Shown here piece after piece: positions 8,431 to 18,594 of a stretch of DNA of 50,481 nt. Below the pieces are notes generated by a model. It was not told the DNA's origin. It did not search any database and worked only from the letters and a program-made list of their open reading frames with translations. Position numbers and translations under genes: made by a program. Origin of the DNA: Desulfovibrio sp. (GTDB lineage Bacteria; Desulfobacterota; Desulfovibrionia; Desulfovibrionales; Desulfovibrionaceae); the NCBI GenBank assembly GCA_017454325.1, contig JAFTDG010000071.1:1-50481 (forward strand), written 5' to 3'. Position 1 is the first letter of the stretch. Every line of letters starts with the position of its first letter.

Positions 8431-9240
8431 CTACAGTGCAACCTGACTAGCCCAAAACACCGGACCATGGGTGCACACCTGCACATGGCGCTCGCGTTTT
8501 TCACCAACAGGCCACGCGGTCGTGGTTTTTGTCACACAACCAAGGCACGCTCCCACACCGCATGCCATACGTGTCTCCAATGAAATCTGACATCGCACTC
8601 CCAGTTCTGCGGCAAATGTCTGCACCGTACGCAAAAAAGGCGAGGGTCCGCATGCCAAGACTAAGCCCTTCTGTTCGGCATATTCGCGCATACGCTCCTG
8701 AATTGTATAAATAAAATTATCCAGATCGCCATTTTCAGGTTCGCGTAGGCTGTCCACAGGTATGTGTTCATTTATACTGTCCACGGGATAGCAACTGATG
8801 TGCTCACGATGGCCAAACAACATGGATACATTCCAAGGTTTAAGATGCTCGCTCACATACCCCACAAAAGGCACAATCCCCATGCCTCCGGCCAAAAGCA
8901 GCGTGGGAGTGTCCGGTTCCATGACAAAACCGTTACCCAGTGGTCCCCACACGCGCACCTTATCGCCAGGCCTAAGCTCGGCCATGCGTCGGGTACCCTT
9001 GCCTCGCACCTGAAAAAAACAGATCATATGACGAGCTGTCATATGACAAATAGCCAATGGCCGAGCCCAAGGGATATCCAAACCAAAATTATGGGGTCGC
9101 AGCATCACAAACTGGCCCGGGCACCAAATATTCCAATTGGGACGGCCAAGGCGCAGTGCAAAAAAACGACTCTCATTGCCCGTTTGTCCAAACGGTACAA
9201 GATCAAGGACTTCAAGTTCGCAGGAATTAGGTTGTGACAT
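8431..9240 (-). CDS. pyrK: Dihydroorotate dehydrogenase electron-transfer subunit PyrK
   Basis: 269 residues from the ATG at 9240. This iron-sulfur flavoprotein accepts electrons from PyrD's FMN via FAD and a [2Fe-2S] cluster and reduces NAD+. Visible parts are the FAD-binding RPLAICHM (RxxS/A-type motif), the Gly-rich NAD site LLLAGGMGIVPFVGYVS, ACGPSPFL, and the C-terminal cluster ligands CGVGACLGC followed by a fourth Cys in VQVCTHGPVF. A frame extending to 9318 adds a hydrophobic N-terminus absent from PyrK proteins. The 9240 ATG lacks a Shine-Dalgarno sequence but lies about 7 bases after a good -10 box, so the mRNA may be leaderless. This is the first gene of the minus-strand run ending with mutT. 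Confidence 0.92.
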   Translation of the reverse strand: MSQPNSCELEVLDLVPFGQTGNESRFFALRLGRPNWNIWCPGQFVMLRPHNFGLDIPWARPLAICHMTARHMICFFQVRGKGTRRMAELRPGDKVRVWGPLGNGFVMEPDTPTLLLAGGMGIVPFVGYVSEHLKPWNVSMLFGHREHISCYPVDSINEHIPVDSLREPENGDLDNFIYTIQERMREYAEQKGLVLACGPSPFLRTVQTFAAELGVRCQISLETRMACGVGACLGCVTKTTTAWPVGEKRERHVQVCTHGPVFWASQVAL

Positions 9241-9246
9241 TGGTTT

Positions 9247-9276
9247 GTTATAGGCACACAGAAGGCGAACGGTCAA
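9247..9276 (-). promoter_or_regulatory. Sigma70-type promoter for the pyrK-pyrD-... run
   Basis: Read on the minus strand: TTGACC (9276-9271), an 18-base spacer, TATAAC (9252-9247). Each box matches consensus at 5 of 6 positions. The predicted transcription start falls at about 9241-9239, that is at the pyrK ATG itself, implying a leaderless transcript. Confidence 0.6.
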
Positions 9277-9379
9277 CAAGAATGAGACCATATAGGTGTA
9301 CCGCCACACAACGCTCATTGAACGGACAGGGGCTTTTCAGCCCGCAGTTTGAGGAGTATATTTCGGGTCAGGAGTTTTT

Positions 9380-10456
9380 ATGAAGAATGATATCTTTGCC
9401 TCGCGACGTGAAAAATTGCGCAGGCTAGTGCACAAGCGAGGCCTTGATGCGCTGCTTATCAGCCAGGCCGCCAACCGATTTTATCTTTCCGGATTCGAGT
9501 TACATGACCCTCAATATAACGAAAGCGCAGGCAGCATTGTCATTACGGCCGATGGAAACGACTGGCTGGCCACCGACCTCCGCTATAGTGAAACAGCCCT
9601 TCGCCTGTGGGACAAAGACCGTATTTTCATCTATAAAAATCACACCGCAGAACAAATCAATACTTTGTTACGCCGCTGTGGAAGCCGCATTGGCATAGAG
9701 GCCCGAGGCATTAGCCTTGACTTCGCCCGTAATCTTGCCAAGGCAGATACCGGTCTCTATCTTGAAGCTGCAGACGGCCTTGTAGAGCACTTACGCTGCA
9801 TTAAAGACCCTTCAGAAATCGCAGCACTCCAACAATCTTTTGAACTCAACCACAAACTCCTTCACTGGATTGAAGGGCAACTTGAACCGGGCCGGAGTGA
9901 GCGTGAGATCAGCTGGATGATTGAGCGCTATTTCCGCGAACACGGGGCCTCAGAGCTTGCCTTTGCCAATATTGTTGCAGTTGGGCGCAATGCAGCCATC
10001 CCCCATGCCGTACCTGGTCAGGATACTATTACAAACAACTGTCCTGTTCTAATAGATGTAGGCTGCCGTGTGAACAATTATTGTTCGGACCAAACCCGCA
10101 CTTTTTGGGTAGGACCAACTCCCACAGCCGACTATCAGCATGCCCTGGACCTGACCCGTAAAGCCCAAAGTTTCGCCATCGGGAAAATGCGCCCGGGTAT
10201 GCCTTTGGCTGAGGTTTACGCCCTGGCCCGTTCAGTATTTGAACAGGCAGGTGTTGCCACAGCTTTTACCCACGGCCTTGGACACGGCGTTGGACTTGAA
10301 ACCCACGAAGCTCCCAGCCTATCCCCCCTAGCCCAAGGAGTTCTCGCGCCGGGCATGGTTGTAACCGTGGAACCTGGCCTGTACTATCCACAATGGGGAG
10401 GAGTTCGCTGGGAATATACTGTGCTTGTTGAAGAAAACGGTGTAACGATTCTTTAA
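9380..10456 (+). CDS. M24B family Xaa-Pro aminopeptidase
   Basis: 358 residues. Members cleave N-terminal residues preceding proline (Xaa-Pro aminopeptidase/prolidase) with two divalent metals in the cytoplasm. The N-terminal creatinase-like domain (to about residue 125) precedes the pita-bread catalytic domain. Metal ligands are visible: the two Asp in LIDVGCRVNNYCSDQTR (about 227 and 238), the His in HGLGHGVG (about 297-301), the Glu in VTVEPGLYYP (about 330) and the Glu in GGVRWEYTVLV (about 344). The last motif is commonly GVRIEDT, so W and Y here are substitutions that keep the ligand. AGGAG precedes the ATG by 5 bases. It is divergent from pyrK and is followed by the shikimate kinase gene after about 70 bases. 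Confidence 0.9.
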   Translation: MKNDIFASRREKLRRLVHKRGLDALLISQAANRFYLSGFELHDPQYNESAGSIVITADGNDWLATDLRYSETALRLWDKDRIFIYKNHTAEQINTLLRRCGSRIGIEARGISLDFARNLAKADTGLYLEAADGLVEHLRCIKDPSEIAALQQSFELNHKLLHWIEGQLEPGRSEREISWMIERYFREHGASELAFANIVAVGRNAAIPHAVPGQDTITNNCPVLIDVGCRVNNYCSDQTRTFWVGPTPTADYQHALDLTRKAQSFAIGKMRPGMPLAEVYALARSVFEQAGVATAFTHGLGHGVGLETHEAPSLSPLAQGVLAPGMVVTVEPGLYYPQWGGVRWEYTVLVEENGVTIL

Positions 10457-10529
10457 ATGACCCAATCCGGCCGGGCAGACTCCCACATATGCGAACTGCC
10501 CCGCCTTTTATTGCAGGATGAACGAAACG

Positions 10530-11081
10530 ATGGACTTTACGCATATTTTTCTCGTGGGTCCACGGGGCGCGGGGAAGACCACAGTTGGCAAACTTCTTGG
10601 TAAACGTCTGCTGCTTCCTTTTGAGGACACAGACGCCTTTCTGCAACATAAGGAAGGTCGTAGTGTGCATGAAATAGTGCGTTGTGAAGGATGGTCAGGC
10701 TTTCGTCTACGAGAAAGCACAACGCTTCGCACCGTGACCAATAGTATGCCACATGGAGGCGTCATCGCCACAGGCGGTGGTATAGTGCTGGACAATGGAA
10801 ACTGCATGTTTATGCGGTCGCATGGCACGGTTTTCTACCTGTCGACTCCGGCAGAAGAATTGGCGCAACGCTTGGCTGCATCCCCCCTTGCTTCGCAGCG
10901 ACCTCCTCTTACCGGAGCACCTCTCCTAGAAGAGATTACTTCAGTGCTAGCAGAACGTCATGATCTGTACTGTTCGGTTGCCCATCACATAATTTCTACC
11001 TCACATTCACCTAGCATACTTTGTGAGGAGATAGCGACAATACTCCTGCCTCCCGAACATGATGATCGCACCGCCAAGTAA
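10530..11081 (+). CDS. aroK: Shikimate kinase
   Basis: About 183 residues. It phosphorylates shikimate to shikimate-3-phosphate with ATP in the aromatic amino acid pathway. Walker A GPRGAGKTTVGKLLG is at about residues 8-22, then FEDTDAFLQ (Mg/shikimate Asp), SGFRLRES (shikimate-binding Arg region), the glycine triplet ATGGGIVLD, and the lid arginines in SQRPPLTG. The N-terminus is ambiguous. An ATG at 10518 abuts the only AGG, while the ATG at 10530 has AGGA about 11 bases upstream and yields the usual short N-terminus, so 10530 is preferred. The gap to the preceding peptidase is 73 bases with no terminator seen, and the gene may be co-transcribed with it. Confidence 0.9.
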   Translation: MDFTHIFLVGPRGAGKTTVGKLLGKRLLLPFEDTDAFLQHKEGRSVHEIVRCEGWSGFRLRESTTLRTVTNSMPHGGVIATGGGIVLDNGNCMFMRSHGTVFYLSTPAEELAQRLAASPLASQRPPLTGAPLLEEITSVLAERHDLYCSVAHHIISTSHSPSILCEEIATILLPPEHDDRTAK

Positions 11082-11140
11082 GATAAATAATATATGTAAC
11101 AAAACGATGCGAAGTTTACACAATTTGTCATCAATACCCT

Positions 11141-11169
11141 TTGACATAATAGGTTCAAGCAGCTATCCT
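11141..11169 (+). promoter_or_regulatory. Sigma70-type promoter of the ATP synthase operon
   Basis: TTGACA (11141-11146, perfect consensus), a 17-base spacer, TATCCT (11164-11169). The predicted start at about 11176 gives a leader of about 43 bases that carries a strong GGGGAGG ribosome binding site before the b' ATG at 11219. Confidence 0.75.
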
Positions 11170-11218
11170 TATATGCGGTAATCATTTTCATGGATTCGCT
11201 TTTAGGGGAGGAAGCGGC

Positions 11219-11638
11219 ATGCTTGATCTCAATATTACCATGCTTTTTCAGCTGGTGAATTTTTTTGTAGCCCTTTTTGTACTCAATATCCTCCTGATCC
11301 GGCCTATCCGGGACATCATAAAAAAGCGTAAAGGCATTATGGATGACATGTCTGAAGAGGCTTCTTCCTTTGAAAGCCAAGCAGCAGAACGGCTAAATAA
11401 CTACGAGGCTACGCTGGCACACGCTCGGCAGGATGCAAGTGCTACCCGGGAGGAGGGTCGCACGGCCGGCATGCAAGAACAACAGAAGCTTGTTGCTGAT
11501 GCGCAACAGAAAGCACGCAATATTCTTGCAGAGGCACGCACATCGCTTCAGGCTCAAGCCTCTGAAGCACTTGCTGCACTACGCAAGCAGACAGACGCCA
11601 CGGCGAGCGCTCTGGCCGAACGTCTCATCAAGGGATAA
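11219..11638 (+). CDS. F0F1 ATP synthase subunit b' (peripheral stalk)
   Basis: 139 residues. An N-terminal membrane helix (MLFQLVNFFVALFVLNILLI, about 8-27) is followed by the conserved RPIRDIIKKRKGIMDDM and a long Ala/Glu/Gln-rich amphipathic helix, the standard b/b' layout. The shorter stalk subunit dimerises with b and connects F0 to F1 through delta. It is the first gene of the operon and has a very strong Shine-Dalgarno sequence (GGGGAGG). Having separate b' and b genes is typical of photosynthetic bacteria, epsilonproteobacteria and Desulfovibrio-type deltaproteobacteria. Confidence 0.9.
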   Translation: MLDLNITMLFQLVNFFVALFVLNILLIRPIRDIIKKRKGIMDDMSEEASSFESQAAERLNNYEATLAHARQDASATREEGRTAGMQEQQKLVADAQQKARNILAEARTSLQAQASEALAALRKQTDATASALAERLIKG

Positions 11639-11730
11639 CAGGCGGCTTTATAAGACTCATGCCATCACAGAGCATGTGTTTCGTGTGGTAAGGCAATGGT
11701 GTTTTCAGGATGTGAACAGGGGGGTGGGCT

Positions 11731-12312
11731 TTGAGCAAATGGAAATACGCGGTTCGTTTGATGCCGCTTGTTCTTTTTTTTGCAGTGCTAACGGCACTCC
11801 CTATGGAGGCACTAGCTTCGGAAGGACATGATGCACCACGTTGGGGCGACTTCGGCTGGCGTGTGATCAATTTGATCATATTTGCCGCAATACTCTGGCA
11901 CTTTATAGGTGGTTTAGCGAAACGTTTTTTCAAGGGGCGTCGCGAGACCATAAAAAATTCTCTTGATGAACTTGATGCACGTCGCACAAGGGCCAAGGAA
12001 CAGCTTGCCACTGTTGAACAGCGAATTGCCAACCTTGACGCAGAGAGAGAATCCATTCTGTCTGAGAGCCGCAAACAAGCCGAGGATATGAAACGTGGCA
12101 TTATAGCAGAGGCTCAACGTCAGGCTGCACAGATTGTGGAACAGGCACGGTTAACTGCAGAAAGTGAAGGACGTGCCATAATTGCGGAAGTACGTGCCAC
12201 AATTGCAGACGAAATTGTCGACGCTGCAGAACGTGTTTTGAGCAATAAGCTTACGCCGGATCAGCACGACAGACTTATTACCAACTCGCTTAACAAGGTG
12301 GTGCTCCATTGA
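11731..12312 (+). CDS. atpF: F0F1 ATP synthase subunit b
   Basis: 193 residues, starting at TTG just after a G-rich ribosome binding site. Unlike the first stalk gene it carries an extra N-terminal hydrophobic stretch (LMPLVLFFAVLTALPMEALA, about 10-29) resembling a signal peptide, then the true membrane anchor WRVINLIIFAAILWHFIG (about 43-60) and a long charged coiled-coil (about 70-170). It pairs with b' to form the peripheral stalk. Its stop overlaps the atpH start (TTGA), indicating coupling. Start certainty is moderate because it is a non-ATG codon, but no other start fits. Confidence 0.9.
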   Translation: MSKWKYAVRLMPLVLFFAVLTALPMEALASEGHDAPRWGDFGWRVINLIIFAAILWHFIGGLAKRFFKGRRETIKNSLDELDARRTRAKEQLATVEQRIANLDAERESILSESRKQAEDMKRGIIAEAQRQAAQIVEQARLTAESEGRAIIAEVRATIADEIVDAAERVLSNKLTPDQHDRLITNSLNKVVLH

Positions 12313-12860
12313 TTAACACCGTGGTTGCACGCAGGTATGCCAATGCGATTTTTGCGCTTGGCAAAAAAGATGGGGATACCGCCCTCAATGCACGGGGCGA
12401 GTGTTTCGCAGCCATTGCGGAGATGCTTAAATCTTCAACTGATCTCGACCATACGCTAAAAAGCCCGGTTATTGGAATTGAAGAAAAAAAGAAGCTTCTC
12501 GATAAGTTGCTGCAAAAAATTAAGGCAGATGCGACCCTCCGTAATTTCTGCTTCCTGCTGGCAGATAAGGAGCGACTCGCTTTTTTGGGAGAAATAGCCG
12601 CATATTACGGCAAACTGCTGGACGAAGCCAAGGGCATCATTAGAGGTCAGTGCATCACAGCAGTGAAACTTTCCGCAGACAAAAAGTCCAAGCTCAAAGA
12701 CACGCTGCAAAAAAAAGCCGGCGCCGATATTGAGCTGACCTTTGCCGTGGACAAAGACATCCTGGGAGGTATGGTACTCAAAATGGGTGACCGGGTGCTG
12801 GACGCAAGTCTGCGCGCGCAGTTGGGAATCCTTCGGGATACTTTCAAGAGGGGTGAGTAG
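12309..12860 (+). CDS. atpH: F0F1 ATP synthase subunit delta
   Basis: 183 residues beginning at a TTG that overlaps the atpF stop by 4 bases. The N-terminal VVARRYANAIFALGKK is the conserved delta/OSCP opening, and the C-terminal DKDILGGMVLKMGDRVLDASLRAQL is the family's signature (GG..I..GD...D.S....L). The subunit caps the alpha/beta crown and holds the b/b' stalk. It is four bases from atpA. Confidence 0.95.
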   Translation: MINTVVARRYANAIFALGKKDGDTALNARGECFAAIAEMLKSSTDLDHTLKSPVIGIEEKKKLLDKLLQKIKADATLRNFCFLLADKERLAFLGEIAAYYGKLLDEAKGIIRGQCITAVKLSADKKSKLKDTLQKKAGADIELTFAVDKDILGGMVLKMGDRVLDASLRAQLGILRDTFKRGE

Positions 12861-12863
12861 CAC

Positions 12864-14372
12864 ATGCAGATCAAAGCGGAAGAGATTAGCAAGATCATAG
12901 AGGATCAAATCAAAAACTACGAGCAGCGCGTAGAGATGAGCGAAACCGGCACTGTGCTTTATGTCGGTGACGGAATTGCCCGCGTCTACGGCGTGCAAAA
13001 TGCCATGCAGATGGAGCTGCTGGAATTTCCAGGTGGCGTCATGGGCATGGTACTGAACCTTGAAGAAGACAATGTCGGCGTTGCACTCCTCGGTTCGGAT
13101 GTAGGCATCAAGGAAGGAGATCCTGTCAAGCGTACTGGCAAAGTCTTTTCAGTGCCAGTAGGTGACAGCGTTATGGGACGTGTGCTCAACCCATTGGGTG
13201 AGCCTCTGGACGGTTTAGGCCCCATTGAGGCATCTGAAGTGCGTCCAGTGGAAATTAAAGCCCCGGGTATCATTGCCCGCAAGAGCGTACATGAACCTAT
13301 GCCTACAGGGCTGAAAGCCATTGACGCCATGACGCCTATTGGCCGCGGTCAACGTGAACTCATCATTGGAGACCGCCAGACCGGTAAGACAGCCGTATGT
13401 ATAGATGCCATTTTAGCCCAGAAAGAAACAGATATTCACTGCTTCTATGTGGCTATAGGTCAGAAGAAATCTTCTGTGGCGCTGGTTGCCGATACACTGC
13501 GCCGCTATGGCGCGATGGAATATACTACCATCATCTCAGCAACGGCTTCTGATCCAGCTCCGCTACAATATATTGCTGCCTATACGGGCTGCACAATGGC
13601 AGAATACTACCGCAACAGCGGAAAACATGCCCTTATTGTTTATGATGATCTGTCAAAACAGGCCGTAGCCTATAGACAAATGTCACTACTGCTTCGTCGC
13701 CCACCAGGACGTGAAGCCTTCCCCGGCGACGTTTTCTATCTGCATTCTCGTCTGTTAGAGCGTGCAGCCAAAGTAAGTGACAAGCTAGGTGCAGGTTCCC
13801 TGACGGCCTTGCCTATCATAGAAACACAAGCTGGTGACGTTTCAGCGTATATTCCTACGAACGTCATTTCCATCACGGACGGTCAGGTATATTTGGAACC
13901 AAACCTTTTTAATGCCGGTGTGCGTCCGGCCATTAATGTGGGTCTCTCCGTCTCTCGTGTAGGTGGTGCGGCACAGATAAAAGCGATGAAGCAAGTTGCG
14001 GGGACCATGAGACTCGATTTGGCCCAATACCGTGAACTTGCAGCCTTTGCCCAGTTTGGTTCGGACCTTGATAAAGCAACCAAGGCAAAACTGGAACGCG
14101 GGGCACGCCTTGTTGAACTACTAAAACAGCCTCAATACAGGCCTATGCCCTCACAGGAACAGGTGGCTTCCATATACGCAGCGACTCATGGCTATATGGA
14201 TGATGTGCCTGTTGATAACATACGAAAATTTGAGGATGACATGCTTACTTTCTTGCGTGACGCCAAAAAGGAAGTCCTGGACGCCATCAAGGAAAAGAAA
14301 GTCATTGATGAAGCTGTGGAAAAAGCTCTCGTAGATGCCATTTCCGCCTTCAAGCAGGGCTGGAAGGCCTAG
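12864..14372 (+). CDS. atpA: F0F1 ATP synthase subunit alpha
   Basis: 502 residues, full family length. It forms the hexameric F1 head with beta and carries the non-catalytic nucleotide sites. It shows the N-terminal [16 protein letters not shown]-loop GDRQTGKT (about residue 169), the segment [20 protein letters not shown] with the conserved [26 protein letters not shown], and the arginine-finger region [22 protein letters not shown] (catalytic Arg in SVSRVG). Nothing is missing. It is located in the operon between delta and gamma. Confidence 0.98.
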   Translation: MQIKAEEISKIIEDQIKNYEQRVEMSETGTVLYVGDGIARVYGVQNAMQMELLEFPGGVMGMVLNLEEDNVGVALLGSDVGIKEGDPVKRTGKVFSVPVGDSVMGRVLNPLGEPLDGLGPIEASEVRPVEIKAPGIIARKSVHEPMPTGLKAIDAMTPIGRGQRELIIGDRQTGKTAVCIDAILAQKETDIHCFYVAIGQKKSSVALVADTLRRYGAMEYTTIISATASDPAPLQYIAAYTGCTMAEYYRNSGKHALIVYDDLSKQAVAYRQMSLLLRRPPGREAFPGDVFYLHSRLLERAAKVSDKLGAGSLTALPIIETQAGDVSAYIPTNVISITDGQVYLEPNLFNAGVRPAINVGLSVSRVGGAAQIKAMKQVAGTMRLDLAQYRELAAFAQFGSDLDKATKAKLERGARLVELLKQPQYRPMPSQEQVASIYAATHGYMDDVPVDNIRKFEDDMLTFLRDAKKEVLDAIKEKKVIDEAVEKALVDAISAFKQGWKA

Positions 14373-14398
14373 AGCCCTCCTCTAAAAGGGAGAAAACT

Positions 14399-16712
<2,314 letters not shown>

Positions 16713-16738
16713 CACGTTGTCTACGTTTACTAGTCACC

Positions 16739-16761
16739 GGGCCGCGTTGTTTACGCGGCCC
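16739..16761 (+). terminator. Hairpin between atpD and atpC (possible attenuator/processing site)
   Basis: GGGCCGCG (16739-16746) pairs perfectly with CGCGGCCC (16754-16761) over a 7-base loop. No T-tract follows, and atpC continues 42 bases later with its own good ribosome binding site. It is better read as an RNA stability or partial-termination element that lowers epsilon or protects the 3' end of atpD mRNA than as a true operon end. Confidence 0.5.
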
Positions 16762-16802
16762 AGAGACTAACAGCTGGGAATATAGGGAGCGAAGGAGATT
16801 AT

Positions 16803-17204
16803 ATGGGCACGCTGCAGCTTGAAGTGGTCACGCCGGATAAAACCGTAGTCAGTACTGCGGTTGAGATGGCAGTCTGCCCCGGCGTGGAGGGCGAATTCGG
16901 CGTGCTGCCCCAGCACGTTTCTCTGCTCTCCGCTCTGAAGATAGGTGGTTTGCGCTACCGGATAGATGGTAAGGATGAATATGTTTTTATATCCGGCGGC
17001 TTTGCTGATGTTAATAACAATGTGCTGACTGTGCTCGCTGAATCAGCTGAACGTGCAGCAGATATTGACACTGCACGTGCTTTGGCAGCAAAAGAACGTG
17101 CAGAAAAAAGAATTGCTGAGCATGCGGATAATATTGATATGACGCGTGCGGAAGCATCTCTGCAACGTGCAGTTGTACGCTTGCAGCTAGCACAATCACG
17201 CTGA
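16803..17204 (+). CDS. atpC: F0F1 ATP synthase subunit epsilon
   Basis: 133 residues. The N-terminal beta-barrel (LQLEVVTPDKTVVSTAVEMAVCPGVEGEFGVLPQHVSLLSALK) contains the family hallmark P-G-x-x-G-x-x-G-V-L-P-x-H, followed by the C-terminal two-helix part rich in Ala/Arg/Glu (about 85-133) that regulates hydrolysis. GAAGGAG stands 5 bases before the ATG. It is the last gene of the operon; subunits a and c are not here and must be encoded elsewhere. Confidence 0.95.
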   Translation: MGTLQLEVVTPDKTVVSTAVEMAVCPGVEGEFGVLPQHVSLLSALKIGGLRYRIDGKDEYVFISGGFADVNNNVLTVLAESAERAADIDTARALAAKERAEKRIAEHADNIDMTRAEASLQRAVVRLQLAQSR

Positions 17205-17228
17205 AATCAGTCAGTAACATTTTTACAT

Positions 17229-17261
17229 ATGGCCGTATGTACAAACAGTACATGCGGCCAT
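17229..17261 (+). terminator. Strong hairpin at the end of the ATP synthase operon
   Basis: A 14-bp stem (17229-17242 with 17248-17261, one G-T wobble) closes a 5-base loop 24 bases after the atpC stop and is followed by a short TTTT. An ATG within the left arm begins an in-frame extension of nspC, but it would sit inside this stem, which is a reason to place the nspC start downstream. Confidence 0.65.
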
Positions 17262-17303
17262 CCTAGTTTTATCAAATCCACGTTCCATGCAGGATTATAT
17301 TCC

Positions 17304-18521
17304 GTGTACACACAACATCTTCTTTTCGATGCAACACGTATCCCATCACCATGCTATGTACTTAATGAAGCACAACTGCGTACTAACGCGGATATTCTTA
17401 GCCATGTACAAGAACGTACAGGAGCAAAAATTCTCTTAGCTCTTAAGAGCTTTGCAGCATGGAATACCTTTCCTCTACTATCGAAAGAAAGAGGAAACGG
17501 GCCTCTCTGGGGCTGCTGTGCAAGTTCTGTAGATGAAGCAAGGTTAGCTCGCGAAGAATTTGGCGGTGAAGTGCATGCCTTTGCAGCAGCTTGGAATCAA
17601 AGGGAAATTGCTGAATTGCTTCCTCTTGTGGACCATATTGTTTTTAATTCACTGACACAATGGCGTCAGTATGCTCCAGCTATAGCCTCTTACAATCATA
17701 GTCGATGTCCACAACGCCAAATCCAATGTGGGCTACGTATCAATCCTGAACATTCTGAGGGAGCTCCAGACATATATAACCCCTGTGCCCCAGGGTCACG
17801 ATTAGGCGTGCGCAAGGTGCATTTAGATGCTAGTGCAATGGAAGGCATATCAGGCCTGCATTTTCATTCACTTTGCGAACAAGGAGCAGATGCTCTGGAG
17901 CGTACATTAGCAGCTGTTAAAAACAAATTTGGGAACTTTCTCCCTCAGTGTGATTGGATAAACATGGGTGGTGGACAACTAATAACAAAATCAGGCTATG
18001 ACCTTGAACTTCTTTGTCACTGTCTTATCTCATGGCGCGATACCTACAAAGCACAAATCTATCTTGAACCTGGAGAAGCCGTGGCACTTGATGCAGGATG
18101 GCTTGTCACCACTGTGCTGGATGTTGTTCAGGCAGATATGCCCATCGCCATACTAGACATAGGAGTTCCCTGTCATATGCCGGATGTCATTGAAATGCCT
18201 TACCGTCCAAGAGTTTGCTATGCTGACAATTTACTAACTGACCTTGCAGGAATGCCTGGGGAAAAATCATGGACATGTCGCCTTGCAGGAAAATCGTGTC
18301 TTGCAGGAGACGTCGTGGGTGAATATTCGTTCAATGTACCAATCAAACCCGGAATGAGATTAATTTTTGAAGATATGGCTATCTACAGCATGGTAAAAAC
18401 AACAACTTTCAATGGCCTAAGGCTGCCATCTATAGGTATATGCGAAAAAAGGGACAATGCAATAACATTTCGAATGCTGCGAGAATTTTGCTACGAAGAC
18501 TTCAAAAATCGACTCTCGTAG
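17304..18521 (+). CDS. nspC: Carboxynorspermidine/carboxyspermidine decarboxylase
   Basis: 405 residues from a GTG that has AGGA 9 bases upstream. A longer reading from 17229 would begin inside the terminator hairpin and adds an atypical Cys-rich N-terminus. NspC is a PLP-dependent fold III decarboxylase that makes (nor)spermidine from its carboxy form, the last step of the alternative polyamine pathway. Evidence: IPSPCYVLNEAQLRTNADIL opening, the PLP lysine in KILLALKSFA (about K48), CEQGADAL, the Gly-rich phosphate loop NMGGGQLIT and YLEPGEAVALDAGW. The partner dehydrogenase gene is not adjacent; agmatinase, which makes putrescine upstream in the pathway, is at 47-48 kb. It is more AT-rich than the ATP synthase genes before it. 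Confidence 0.9.
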   Translation: MYTQHLLFDATRIPSPCYVLNEAQLRTNADILSHVQERTGAKILLALKSFAAWNTFPLLSKERGNGPLWGCCASSVDEARLAREEFGGEVHAFAAAWNQREIAELLPLVDHIVFNSLTQWRQYAPAIASYNHSRCPQRQIQCGLRINPEHSEGAPDIYNPCAPGSRLGVRKVHLDASAMEGISGLHFHSLCEQGADALERTLAAVKNKFGNFLPQCDWINMGGGQLITKSGYDLELLCHCLISWRDTYKAQIYLEPGEAVALDAGWLVTTVLDVVQADMPIAILDIGVPCHMPDVIEMPYRPRVCYADNLLTDLAGMPGEKSWTCRLAGKSCLAGDVVGEYSFNVPIKPGMRLIFEDMAIYSMVKTTTFNGLRLPSIGICEKRDNAITFRMLREFCYEDFKNRLS

Positions 18522-18594
18522 CTATACGTTCAACATTCTGATCTAGTTAACGACAACACGATCAGAAAACATGACTATCTAAGGAATACTATGT

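Noticed and set aside
17229..17303. N-terminal extension of nspC from an ATG at 17229
   Set aside because: The ATG lies inside the 14-bp hairpin after atpC, has no ribosome binding site, and the added Cys-rich residues are foreign to NspC; a GTG at 17304 has AGGA at good spacing.
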